From Ornithinicoccus sp045032955 (GTDB lineage Bacteria > Actinomycetota > Actinomycetes > Actinomycetales > Dermatophilaceae), in the NCBI RefSeq assembly GCF_045032955.1, contig NZ_JBJFZU010000013.1:1-64000 (forward strand): a DNA stretch of 64,000 bases, read 5' to 3'. Below the pieces are notes generated by a model, which saw nothing but the letters and a program-made list of their open reading frames with translations, searched no databases and was not told the origin of the DNA. Within the stretch, counting starts at the first letter, position 1. Each line of letters begins with the position of its first letter. Shown here piece by piece: positions 45,857-54,151 of the stretch. A program made the translations under genes and the position numbers.

Positions 45857-46840
45857 TCATCGGAGGATGTCGGTCGTCGCCTCGAGGTCGTCCAGCTCGT
45901 GACGGAACGGCAGCCCCTCGCAGTCGCCGGGGACGGTCACGGCATACGCGCCGGCCCGGATGGCTGTCGTCAGACGTCCCTGCGGGTCGACGTCCTGCAG
46001 GCGCTCGGTCAGGTACCCCGCGACGAAGGCGTCCCCTGCCCCGACCGGGTCCAGCGTGGTCACGGTGGGAGCGTCGCGGACGTACTCGTGGCCGTCGATG
46101 ACGGCGAGGCAACCACGGCTGCCGTCCTTGATGACGACCTCCCGTGGGCCTGCCTGTGCCGCCAGCCGTGCCAGACGGCCCCGGTCGTCCCGGCTCGGGT
46201 CGAGGGTGACCCCCAGCACCAGCGCCGCTTCCTCCGGACCGGCGAACAGGATGTCGGCGTGCTCCAGGAGGTCCTGGAGGACGGGCCGGGCCTCTTCGGT
46301 GCTCCAGAGCTTGCTCCGGAAGTTGACGTCGAAGGAGACGGTGACGCCGGCGTCTCTGGCCGTGCGGACCGCCCACGCCGTCGTGTCGCGTGCCGAGGCG
46401 CCGAGCGCCGGGGTGATTCCGGTGACGTGCAGGATGTCCGCCCCTCGGACCAGCTCGTCACCGACGTCCGCCGGGCTCAGCTGCGAGGCCGCGCTGCCGG
46501 CACGGTGGTAGTCCACCCGGAGCGCACCGGTGGTCCGTCGGCTGCACACCATGAGGCCGGTGAACCCGGCCCCGCGGGTCAGGCGGGTCGTGACACCCTC
46601 GGCGCGGAGCCGCCGCTCGATGAGGTCGCCGACGCTGTCCGACCCGAGGCGTCCGGCCCAGGTGACGTCCGCGCCGAGGCGGGCGGCACCGATGGCCACG
46701 TTGGACTCGGCGCCGCCCATGGACAGGGTCAGCGGACGACCCGACTCCAGCAGCCCGACGTGCTCGGAGGTGAGGCGCCCCAGCGCCTCGCCAAACGTGA
46801 CGAGCCCCCCGCCCCGGGTGCCGGCCTCCACGCCCGTCAT
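45857..46840 (-). CDS. PfkB-family sugar kinase, KDG-kinase-like
   Basis: 327 aa from ATG 46840, which overlaps the upstream stop by ATGA. SMGGAESNVAIGAARLG is the substrate-side motif. DYHRAGSAASQLS resembles the Y-R-x-G-S-A-A-S segment of 2-dehydro-3-deoxygluconokinases. TLDPVGAGDAFVAGY is the PfkB signature with catalytic Asp. It would phosphorylate KDG for the aldolase at 43394. Other sugar acids cannot be excluded. Confidence 0.87.
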   Translation of the reverse strand: MTGVEAGTRGGGLVTFGEALGRLTSEHVGLLESGRPLTLSMGGAESNVAIGAARLGADVTWAGRLGSDSVGDLIERRLRAEGVTTRLTRGAGFTGLMVCSRRTTGALRVDYHRAGSAASQLSPADVGDELVRGADILHVTGITPALGASARDTTAWAVRTARDAGVTVSFDVNFRSKLWSTEEARPVLQDLLEHADILFAGPEEAALVLGVTLDPSRDDRGRLARLAAQAGPREVVIKDGSRGCLAVIDGHEYVRDAPTVTTLDPVGAGDAFVAGYLTERLQDVDPQGRLTTAIRAGAYAVTVPGDCEGLPFRHELDDLEATTDILR

Positions 46841-47793
46841 GTCGCCCGCGACGCAGGGACGGCGTTGCGCAACGGTCGGTCCTGCAGCACCGCCGCGAGG
46901 TTGCTCTCGATGAGCTCCTCGGCGCCGACCGGGCGTCCCCCCGCCGAGTGCGGGGTGATCCACAGGTTCGGGGCCTCCCACAGTGCCGCGGACGACGGGA
47001 GCGGTTCGACGCTCGCGACGTCGAGGGCGGCACCGGCCAGCCTCCCGGTTGCCAGAGCCTCCACCAACGCCTCCTCGTCCACCGTGCTCCCGCGACCGAC
47101 GTTCACGAGGTAGGCGTGCTCGGGCAGCCGCGCGAGACGCGGACCGTCCAGGGCTCGATCGGAGGAGGGCGAGCTCGGCAGGATCATGATGAGGATGTCC
47201 GTCCGTCCCAGCTCGTCGTCCAGGTCCTCAGGGCCGACGACCACGACGCCGCCGCGCACACCTGGCGAGCGCGCGGCCCCCCGGACGGTGGCACCGAGTC
47301 CCTGCAGGAGCCCGGCCAGCCGTTGACCGATGTGCCCGAAGCCCCAGATGACGACGTTGCTGCCGAGGAGGGAGGTCACCGGGCCCCGATCCGGCCGCAA
47401 GGGCTGCGCCCCACCCAGCTCGGGGGCCCAGCGGCGCTCCTGCTGCGCCTGAGCGGTCGACGCCAGACGCCGGACCAGGGCGAGGGTGAGCGTCAGGGCG
47501 TGCTCCGCGACGGGGCCGTCATGCAGCCCGGCCCCGGTGGCGATGCGCACCGAGGGCCGGAAGCCCGCCGCGAGCACCGAGTCGGCGCCCGCTCCCAGGC
47601 TCTGCACCCAGAGGAGCTGCTCCATGTGCGGGGCGGCCTCGGCGAGGTCGGCCCGCGAGCTGCCCCAGACGACCAGGGCCTCGGCGTCCCGGTGCTCCTC
47701 GGGAACCGGCGCCGTCGCGTCATACCGGACCGCTGTGACGTGGTCGGGCAGGTGCGGGTCCAGGGGCAGCGAGTCGGGCAGCAGCAGTTTCAC
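46837..47793 (-). CDS. D-isomer-specific 2-hydroxyacid dehydrogenase
   Basis: 318 aa. The NAD motif is VVIWGFGHIGQRLA near 147. The catalytic trio is Arg in VNVGRGSTVDEEAL, Glu in DVASVEPLP and His in TPHSAG. The N-terminal substrate domain is slightly shorter than usual. It is the second gene of an operon headed by IclR. A glyoxylate/hydroxypyruvate-reductase-like or D-glycerate-type role fits the neighbours. Confidence 0.87.
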   Translation of the reverse strand: MKLLLPDSLPLDPHLPDHVTAVRYDATAPVPEEHRDAEALVVWGSSRADLAEAAPHMEQLLWVQSLGAGADSVLAAGFRPSVRIATGAGLHDGPVAEHALTLTLALVRRLASTAQAQQERRWAPELGGAQPLRPDRGPVTSLLGSNVVIWGFGHIGQRLAGLLQGLGATVRGAARSPGVRGGVVVVGPEDLDDELGRTDILIMILPSSPSSDRALDGPRLARLPEHAYLVNVGRGSTVDEEALVEALATGRLAGAALDVASVEPLPSSAALWEAPNLWITPHSAGGRPVGAEELIESNLAAVLQDRPLRNAVPASRAT

Positions 47794-47849
47794 AGGTCAT
47801 CCTCGGAGGTGGTGGGTGCGCCACGTGGGCCAGTGGGGGTGGGTGGTGC

Positions 47850-48638
47850 TCAGAGCGTCGCGGTGATCTCTCGGGCGGCATGGACGACGGCCGCTCCGTA
47901 GGCCTCCTCCTGGCCCCTGATCCGGAAGGTGGGCCCGGACAGGCATACGGCGGCCAGCGGTTCACCGCTCTCGTCCAGGATGGGAGCGGCGAATCGCGAG
48001 ACCTCGTCGCCACGGTCGTAGCCCGCCCACCCCCGCTCCTTGGCGCCGTCGAGCTCGGCGAGGATCTCGGTGAGCTCGACCGAGCTGAAGGACGTTCCGC
48101 CGGCGTCGGCGGAGAGCCTCAGCGCATCCACCCGGGCCTCGTGGTCCAGGAGGCAGAGGGCTGCCCGGCCGGCCGCGGTCTCGTGGATGAGTCGCTGGGT
48201 GGTCGAGAGCGTCGAGCGGACCACCTGGGAGGAGGGGATGTAGTCGACGAAGACCATGTAGCCCTGGTCCAGGGTGGCGAGGTGGACCTCCTCGTCGAAC
48301 TCCGCGTGCAGCGACTCCAGGTGCGGGCGCGCGGCGACCAGCAGGTCGGCTACGTTGGAGTACCCCTGGGAGAGCGTGGTCAGCTTGCCCGTGAGCCGGT
48401 AGCGGCGATAGCCGTCCTGCCGCACGTAGCCCGCCTCGCGCAGGATCGCGAGGGTCCGCGAGACCGTCGACTTCTCCAGCCCGGTCCGGGAGGCGACCTC
48501 GCCCACGCTGACCCCGGTGCGGTTCGGGGACTCCGCCACGCACTCGAGGACACCGAGGCCCCGGAGCAGCATGTTCGCCTTGGGAAGCAGGTCGGCGACG
48601 GCGTTCGTGAGGGCTGGGCTGGTGGTGTGCGTGACCAT
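47850..48638 (-). CDS. IclR-family regulator (KdgR-like position)
   Basis: 262 aa from ATG 48638; the frame is open to 48833. The winged helix has VSVGEVASRTGLEKSTVSRT; the effector domain has VFVDYIPSSQVVRSTLS and ETAAGRAALCLL. It heads the operon IclR, 2-hydroxyacid dehydrogenase, PfkB kinase, isomerase, beta-hydroxyacid dehydrogenase. The palindrome at 48690-48706 and the similar sites at 51411-51447 are likely its targets. Confidence 0.87.
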   Translation of the reverse strand: MVTHTTSPALTNAVADLLPKANMLLRGLGVLECVAESPNRTGVSVGEVASRTGLEKSTVSRTLAILREAGYVRQDGYRRYRLTGKLTTLSQGYSNVADLLVAARPHLESLHAEFDEEVHLATLDQGYMVFVDYIPSSQVVRSTLSTTQRLIHETAAGRAALCLLDHEARVDALRLSADAGGTSFSSVELTEILAELDGAKERGWAGYDRGDEVSRFAAPILDESGEPLAAVCLSGPTFRIRGQEEAYGAAVVHAAREITATL

Positions 48639-48689
48639 TTGACATCCCCGGGGCTCGTAGGTACGTTCCATCCTACCTGACAGAACGCC

Positions 48690-48706
48690 GTTGCACCACC
48701 TGCAAC
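48690..48706. promoter_or_regulatory. IclR-type operator between IclR and aldo/keto reductase
   Basis: GTTGCA and TGCAAC are perfect arms around CCACC. On the minus strand a -10-like TAGGAT lies at 48675-48670, so binding would overlap the upstream part of the IclR-operon promoter. Confidence 0.6.
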
Positions 48707-48745
48707 AAGTCAGTTCACTCACGCCATCACGGGAGCTGGTGCTCG

Positions 48746-49633
48746 ATGTCCATGGAGATAGCCGATCATGCCAAGCCGGGCAGCTCGCCCGGTCAGCAGC
48801 GGGTCCCGCTCGCTGACGGGAACAGCATCCCACCGGTGGGACTGGGGGTCCTGCGCGTGGGCTCCGCGGATGCCGCGGCCAACGTACGGACGGCTGTCGA
48901 GGCGGGATACCGCTCGATCGACACGGCAGCGGCCTACGGCAACGAACGTGGTGTCGGTCAGGGGCTGCGCGAGTCCGGCGTGCCCCGTGAGGAGATCTTC
49001 CTGACCACCAAGGTGTGGAACACCTGCCACGGTGCCACGCGGACGCGGGCTGCGATGGACCGCAGCCTGGAGCGTCTGGGTGTCGACTTCGTCGACCTCT
49101 ACCTCATCCACTGGCCGATGGCCCATCTCGGGCTGATCGAGGAGACCTGGGACACCCTGGTGCAGCTGCAGCAGGAGGGCAAGACGCGCTCCATCGGTGT
49201 CTCCAACTTCCTCGTCGAGCACCTCGAGCTGCTCCGCACGTCGTCGGACCACCAGCCGGTCGTCAACCAGATCGAGCTGCACCCGTGGATGCAGCAGCAC
49301 GAGCTCCGCCGCTATCACCAGGAGCACGACATCCGGACCGAGGCATGGAGCCCGCTGGGGCAGGGCAAGCTGCTGGACGAGCCGCTCCTGGCCGAGATCG
49401 GCGCACGGGTCGGTCGCACCCCGGCCCAGGTCATCCTTCGGTGGCACCTGGATCTCGGGCACGTCGTGATCCCGAAGTCCTCCCACCCCGACCGCATCCG
49501 GCAGAACCTGGCGGTCACCGACTTCGAGCTGAGCGAGGCGGACCACCAGCTCCTGGCGGACATGAACCGGGATCACCGGATCGGCAGTCACCCGCACCGG
49601 CCGCCCACCAACGGGCTTCCTGAGGATGACTGA
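48746..49633 (+). CDS. Aldo/keto reductase
   Basis: 295 aa TIM barrel. The tetrad is visible: Asp and Tyr in SIDTAAAYGNE, Lys in LTTKVWN and His in YLIHWPM. GVSNFLVEHLELL and VIPKSSHPDRIRQN (NADPH site) follow. ATG 48746 or 48752 may start it. It leads to the DhaK-DhaL gene with a 38-bp gap and probably reduces a C3-C4 ketose, aldehyde or sugar acid. Confidence 0.88.
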   Translation: MSMEIADHAKPGSSPGQQRVPLADGNSIPPVGLGVLRVGSADAAANVRTAVEAGYRSIDTAAAYGNERGVGQGLRESGVPREEIFLTTKVWNTCHGATRTRAAMDRSLERLGVDFVDLYLIHWPMAHLGLIEETWDTLVQLQQEGKTRSIGVSNFLVEHLELLRTSSDHQPVVNQIELHPWMQQHELRRYHQEHDIRTEAWSPLGQGKLLDEPLLAEIGARVGRTPAQVILRWHLDLGHVVIPKSSHPDRIRQNLAVTDFELSEADHQLLADMNRDHRIGSHPHRPPTNGLPEDD

Positions 49634-49671
49634 GACCGTCCCCTCCTGCCGCCTCGACATCGGAGACACCT

Positions 49672-51408
49672 GTGACGCACCTGGCTAACGACCCCGCAGA
49701 CTTCGCCGCCGAGGCGCTGGAGGGCTTCGCCGCGCTCCACCCGGACCTGGTCCAGGCGGTGCCCGGGGGCGTCATCCGGGCCACGCCGCCACGAGCGGGA
49801 CACGTGGCGCTGGTGCTCGGGGGTGGATCCGGTCACCACCCCGCCTTCGCCGGTTGGGTCGGTCCAGGGATGGGTCATGGGGCCGTCTGCGGAAACATCT
49901 TCTCCTCGCCGTCCGAGTCGCAGGTGCTGTCCGTCGCCCGCGCCGCCGAGGCCGGTGGCGGGGTCCTCTTCGTCCCGATCAACTACGCGGGGGACATCCT
50001 GCACTTCGGTGCGGCGCGCGAGGCCCTGGAGGGCGACGAGGTGCCGGCCCGGCTGGTGGCGGTCACCGATGACATCGCCTCGGGGGGCCCTGCGGAGCGC
50101 CACCAGCGGCGTGGCATCGCGGGCAGCTTCCTCGTGGTGAAGGTCCTGGCTGCCGCCGCTGACTCCGGGATGGCGCTCGACCCGCTCGCCGACCTCGCGG
50201 TGCGGGTCAACGACGCCACCCGTTCGTTGGGTGTCGCCTTCTCCGGGTGCACCCTGCCCGGTGCCGACCAGGCACTGTTCTCCGTGCCCAGCGGGCAGAT
50301 GGCCGTCGGTCTGGGCATCCACGGCGAGCCGGGACTGTCCCACCAGGAGCTCGGGACGGCGCAGGACGTGGCCGACCTCCTCGTCGACGGACTGACGGCC
50401 GACCGGCCGATCAGCACCGGGGGAGCGGTCGCCGTCCTCGTCAACGGTCTGGGTGCCACCACCCCGGACGAGCTGTACCTCGTCGCGGCGCGGGTGCAGT
50501 CCCGGTTGGTCGCAGCCGGGGCGCGGGTGGTGGCGCCGGTCGTGGGCAGCCTCGTCACGAGCATGGACATGGCCGGGGTCTCCGTGTCGCTGCTGGACCT
50601 GGACGAGGAGACTGAGTCCTACTGGCTGGCGCCCGCGCATACCTCCTCCTTCTGGCGCGCCGAGACGGGATCGTCGACACCCCCGGTGTCGGCGTCCACG
50701 AGCACGGACGTCGACCCCCGCGCCGCTTCTGCCGGGACGGACAGGGGTATGCGGCCCGATGTCACCGCGCCCGCCGACCCCCGGTCGGTCGCGGCGGCGG
50801 GGTGGGCGCACGAGGCGCTCGGGCGGGCGGTGAGCGCGGTGGAGGCCCAGGAGGCCGAGCTGGGCGCCCTCGACGCCGTGGCCGGGGACGGCGACCATGG
50901 AGCAGGGATGGTGCGGGGCGCGCGAGCAGCTCACCAGGCCATGGGGGCAGGCGTCGCTGACGGCGCCGGTCTGGGCACCGCCCTGCACCGGGCGGGCACC
51001 GCCTGGTCCGACGTGGCCGGAGGCACCTCGGGTGCCTTGTGGGGCGCCGGCCTCCGTGCCTCGGGGGACAGCCTCGGAGACGACGCCGAGCCCACCGCCG
51101 GCCAGGTCCTCGACGCGGTGCAGGCCTTCCTCGACGCGGTGCAGTCCAGGGGCGGGGCCCAGCTGGGTGACAAGACGATGGTGGACGCACTGGTGCCGTT
51201 CGTCGAGCACCTGCGCCACGAGCTCGACCGGGGGAGCTCCCTGCGCGAGGCGTGGTCCGCGGCCGCCGACGCGGCGACGCGGGCCGCGCAGGCGACGGCG
51301 GACCACGCCGCGCGGACCGGGCGCTCGCGTACGCACGGGGACGCATCGATCGGCACCCCGGACCCGGGTGCGGTCTCCCTCGCGCTGATCGTGGGATCAG
51401 CGAACTAG
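49672..51408 (+). CDS. DhaK-DhaL fusion kinase (dihydroxyacetone/erythrulose kinase family)
   Basis: 578 aa from GTG 49672. The DhaK domain (1-325) has LVLGGGSGHHPAFAGWVG and the substrate-binding His in LGIHGEPG near 219. A low-complexity linker follows (about 335-370). The DhaL domain (380-578) has the Mg-ATP aspartates in DAVAGDGDHGAGM. It is an ATP-dependent single-chain enzyme, like Citrobacter DHA kinase or mycobacterial erythrulose kinases. It may phosphorylate the ketose made by the aldo/keto reductase. Confidence 0.9.
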   Translation: MTHLANDPADFAAEALEGFAALHPDLVQAVPGGVIRATPPRAGHVALVLGGGSGHHPAFAGWVGPGMGHGAVCGNIFSSPSESQVLSVARAAEAGGGVLFVPINYAGDILHFGAAREALEGDEVPARLVAVTDDIASGGPAERHQRRGIAGSFLVVKVLAAAADSGMALDPLADLAVRVNDATRSLGVAFSGCTLPGADQALFSVPSGQMAVGLGIHGEPGLSHQELGTAQDVADLLVDGLTADRPISTGGAVAVLVNGLGATTPDELYLVAARVQSRLVAAGARVVAPVVGSLVTSMDMAGVSVSLLDLDEETESYWLAPAHTSSFWRAETGSSTPPVSASTSTDVDPRAASAGTDRGMRPDVTAPADPRSVAAAGWAHEALGRAVSAVEAQEAELGALDAVAGDGDHGAGMVRGARAAHQAMGAGVADGAGLGTALHRAGTAWSDVAGGTSGALWGAGLRASGDSLGDDAEPTAGQVLDAVQAFLDAVQSRGGAQLGDKTMVDALVPFVEHLRHELDRGSSLREAWSAAADAATRAAQATADHAARTGRSRTHGDASIGTPDPGAVSLALIVGSAN

Positions 51409-51410
51409 TT

Positions 51411-51450
51411 GTTGCATCTCATGCATATACGTTGCATGGGATGCTACGAT
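51411..51450. promoter_or_regulatory. Tandem IclR-type sites and promoter of the ABC operon
   Basis: GTTGCA-N5-TGCATA (51411-51427) and GTTGCA-N5-TGCTAC (51431-51447) are two copies, 20 bp apart, of the GTTGCA-N5-TGCAAC palindrome at 48690. The second copy overlaps a -10-like TACGAT at 51445-51450. This predicts that the IclR protein at 47850 also regulates the ABC transporter operon. Confidence 0.6.
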
Positions 51451-51581
51451 AGGCATGTTGTGGCAATGAAGGCACAGAGCGGGCAGAGGTTGCCCGTCTC
51501 GACGACAAGGTCCACGGACGGTCGCCTTCGAGCAAGGTCTGACCGACGTCCTGCCGGGGCGTCCCTACAAGAGGACACGTC

Positions 51582-53150
51582 ATGAAGTCAACGAAGAGTT
51601 CATCGCAGCTGTCTCGTCCGAGGCGCTCAGGGGCGGTCGCCGTGGCCGCCGCCATGGCCCTGGTGGTCTCCGCGTGCAGCGGTGGCGGGGAAGAGCAGGG
51701 GGCGTCGACCGCGGAGTCGACCTCCTCGGTCTCCATCGGGTATGCCTTCGCGCCCGAGACGTACGACCCGATGTACGCGATCGCCGGGGCACAGGTCAGT
51801 GCGCACATGCACGCGCTCTACGGCTCCCTGATCGAGCGCGACGCCGACGGGGTGGAGCGGCCCGGCATGGCGGAGTCCTGGGAGTGGGAGGACGCACAGA
51901 CGCTGCGCTTCACCCTGCGCCCGGGGATGACGTTCACCGACGGTGAGCCGTACGACGCCGAAGCGGTGAAGACCTGGCTGGACTACGGCCGCGAGGCGGA
52001 CGACACGCCCTACCGCAACCTCGACGCCATCGACGAGGTGGTCGTGGAGGACGAGCTCACGGTGCGTCTGGACCTGAGCAGGCCCGACCCCCGGCTGACC
52101 AAGTTCTTCGTGGGGCACATGGGGGCGGTCCCCAGCCCGGCCGCGTTGGAGTCCGGCGACCTGGGGACCAACCCGGTCGGCGCGGGCCCGTACACCCTGG
52201 ACGCCGGCCGGACCGTGACGGACAGCACCTACACCTACGTCAAGAACCCGGACTACTGGGACGCCGACAGCTTCGACTTCGACGAGCTGGTCATCAACGT
52301 GTACACCGACCCGCAGGCGATGTACAACGCCCTGGTCTCGGGCCAGGTGGACGTCGGGTACGGCGGTGGCAACAACTACGAGGCCGCGCAGACGACCGAC
52401 CTGTCCATCTTCGCCCAGCCGCAGAACGCGAACGGTATCGCGCTCTACGACCGGGAGGGCGAGAACGTCCCGGCCTTCGCCAGCCTCGAGGTGCGTCAGG
52501 CGATGAACATGGCCATCGACCGCGAGACCATCATGGACACGGTCTTCCAGGGCCAGGGCGTCCCCAGCTCCCTCACCTTCACCCCGGGCAGCGGGCCCGG
52601 CTACGTCGAGGACCTGCTGGACTTCTACCCCTACGACCCCGACGAGGCGCGCCGGCTGCTGGCCGAGGCCGGCTACGAGGACGGCTTCTCGTTCGATGCC
52701 GTGACGCTCACCAAGGACCAGCCGATGGCGGAGGCCATCGCGGGGTACCTCGGGGAGGTGGGGATCGAGATGAACCTGATCGTCCGGCCTCCGGGGGAGA
52801 CGGCGAACACCGACATCGGCAAGTACGACGCGGCAGCCGTCGCCCAAGGGCTGGCCGACTCCTTCGCCACCCCGCCCGCACTCTGGTTGGGGCCGGCCAC
52901 CGCCACCAACCAGCGGGGGCACGAGGTCCCCGAGATCCGCGACCTCTACGAGGAGGCCGTCACCACGACGGGTGACGAGCAGGTCGCCCTGATGGAGGAG
53001 ATCGCCGAGGTCTCCGTGGAGGGTGCCTACAACCTGACGCTGGGTTACGTGAACTCGCTGACGTACTACGACGAGGAGGCGGTGACCGACATCATGGTCC
53101 TGCCCGGCCACGGCGGCCCGTACATCCTCGAGGGGCTGAACCAGCCCTGA
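51582..53150 (+). CDS. ABC transporter solute-binding lipoprotein (DppA/OppA family)
   Basis: 522 aa. Signal peptide with lipobox VVSAC. ESWEWEDAQTLRFTLRPGMTF matches family SBP type 5 (about 75-95), with NPDYWDAD and RQAMNMAIDRETI later. Members bind peptides, opines, nickel or glycosides; the sugar-acid neighbours suggest a sugar-acid or conjugate ligand. AAGAGG lies upstream of the start. A strong hairpin separates it from the permease genes. Confidence 0.9.
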   Translation: MKSTKSSSQLSRPRRSGAVAVAAAMALVVSACSGGGEEQGASTAESTSSVSIGYAFAPETYDPMYAIAGAQVSAHMHALYGSLIERDADGVERPGMAESWEWEDAQTLRFTLRPGMTFTDGEPYDAEAVKTWLDYGREADDTPYRNLDAIDEVVVEDELTVRLDLSRPDPRLTKFFVGHMGAVPSPAALESGDLGTNPVGAGPYTLDAGRTVTDSTYTYVKNPDYWDADSFDFDELVINVYTDPQAMYNALVSGQVDVGYGGGNNYEAAQTTDLSIFAQPQNANGIALYDREGENVPAFASLEVRQAMNMAIDRETIMDTVFQGQGVPSSLTFTPGSGPGYVEDLLDFYPYDPDEARRLLAEAGYEDGFSFDAVTLTKDQPMAEAIAGYLGEVGIEMNLIVRPPGETANTDIGKYDAAAVAQGLADSFATPPALWLGPATATNQRGHEVPEIRDLYEEAVTTTGDEQVALMEEIAEVSVEGAYNLTLGYVNSLTYYDEEAVTDIMVLPGHGGPYILEGLNQP

Positions 53151-53158
53151 CGGCAGCT

Positions 53159-53193
53159 CGGTAGGTCGGGGGCCTCGCGCCCCCGACCTGCCG
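53159..53193. terminator. Hairpin between the SBP and permease genes
   Basis: 15-bp arms (53159-53173 and 53179-53193, one T-G wobble) around the loop CTCGC, 9 bases after the SBP stop. It probably acts as a partial terminator or mRNA-stabilising element that gives more binding protein than permease. Confidence 0.75.
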
Positions 53194-53215
53194 ATCCCAG
53201 AAAGCGACGGATGCA

Positions 53216-54151
53216 ATGCGCTATATCGCCAAGCGGCTCCTGTATGCCCTGCCGATGCTCTTCGGGGTCTCGGCCCTGGCCTTCTTCCTGCTCAACCTGC
53301 TCCCCACCGACATCGCCGACTCCCGCGCCGGGGAGGACGCCACACCGGAGACGATCGCCGCCATCCGCGAGAGCTTCGGACTGAACCGTCCGGTGGTCGA
53401 ACGGTATGCCGAGTGGGTGTTCAGCGCGCTGAGGGGCGACCTGGGGGTCTCGTGGCACAACGGCCAGCCGGTGCTGGACAGCATCGTCGCGAGCGCTCCG
53501 GTCACGCTGTCGATGGTGGTGCTGTCGCTGGTGCTCTCCCTGCTGATCGGCGTGCCGATCGGTGTCATCGCTGCGGTGAGGGGCGGGTTCCTGGACCGGA
53601 TCCTGGTCAGCGGGACGGTCCTGGCGCTGGCCGTGCCGAACTTCTGGTTGGCCCTGCTGCTGGTGCTCGCCTTCTCGCTCACCCTCGACGTGCTGCCGGC
53701 GACCGGGTACGTCCCCCTCGCCGAGGACCCACAGCTGTGGGCCCTGCACCTCGTGCTCCCGGTGATCGCGGTGGCGACGGTCTCCATCTCGGCCATCGCG
53801 CGCCAGACCCGTTCCGCGATGCTCGAGAACCTCGGCCGGGACTACGTGCGCACCCTGCGGGCCAACGGGCTGAGCGAGAACTCGGTGCTCTACCGGCACG
53901 TCCTGAAGAACTCCGGTGTGCCGGTGCTGACCACGCTCGGCATCCAGTTCGTCAACCTGTCCGGCGGATCGATCATCGTGGAACAGGTCTTCGCCGTGCC
54001 CGGACTGGGGCAGCTGACGATGACCGCCCTTGCCCGTAACGACCTTCCTGTGGTGCTCGGGGTTCTCCTGGTGACCGCGGTGGCGGTGGTTGTCATCAAC
54101 CTGGCCGTCGACCTTCTCAACTCCGTCGTCAACCCCAAGGTGAGGGCATGA
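53216..54151 (+). CDS. ABC transporter permease (DppB type)
   Basis: 311 aa, six membrane segments. YIAKRLLYALPMLFGVSALA opens the family. The EAA loop is RTLRANGLSENSVLYRHVLK near 205. It pairs with the fused permease-ATPase that follows, with an ATGA overlap. Confidence 0.9.
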   Translation: MRYIAKRLLYALPMLFGVSALAFFLLNLLPTDIADSRAGEDATPETIAAIRESFGLNRPVVERYAEWVFSALRGDLGVSWHNGQPVLDSIVASAPVTLSMVVLSLVLSLLIGVPIGVIAAVRGGFLDRILVSGTVLALAVPNFWLALLLVLAFSLTLDVLPATGYVPLAEDPQLWALHLVLPVIAVATVSISAIARQTRSAMLENLGRDYVRTLRANGLSENSVLYRHVLKNSGVPVLTTLGIQFVNLSGGSIIVEQVFAVPGLGQLTMTALARNDLPVVLGVLLVTAVAVVVINLAVDLLNSVVNPKVRA

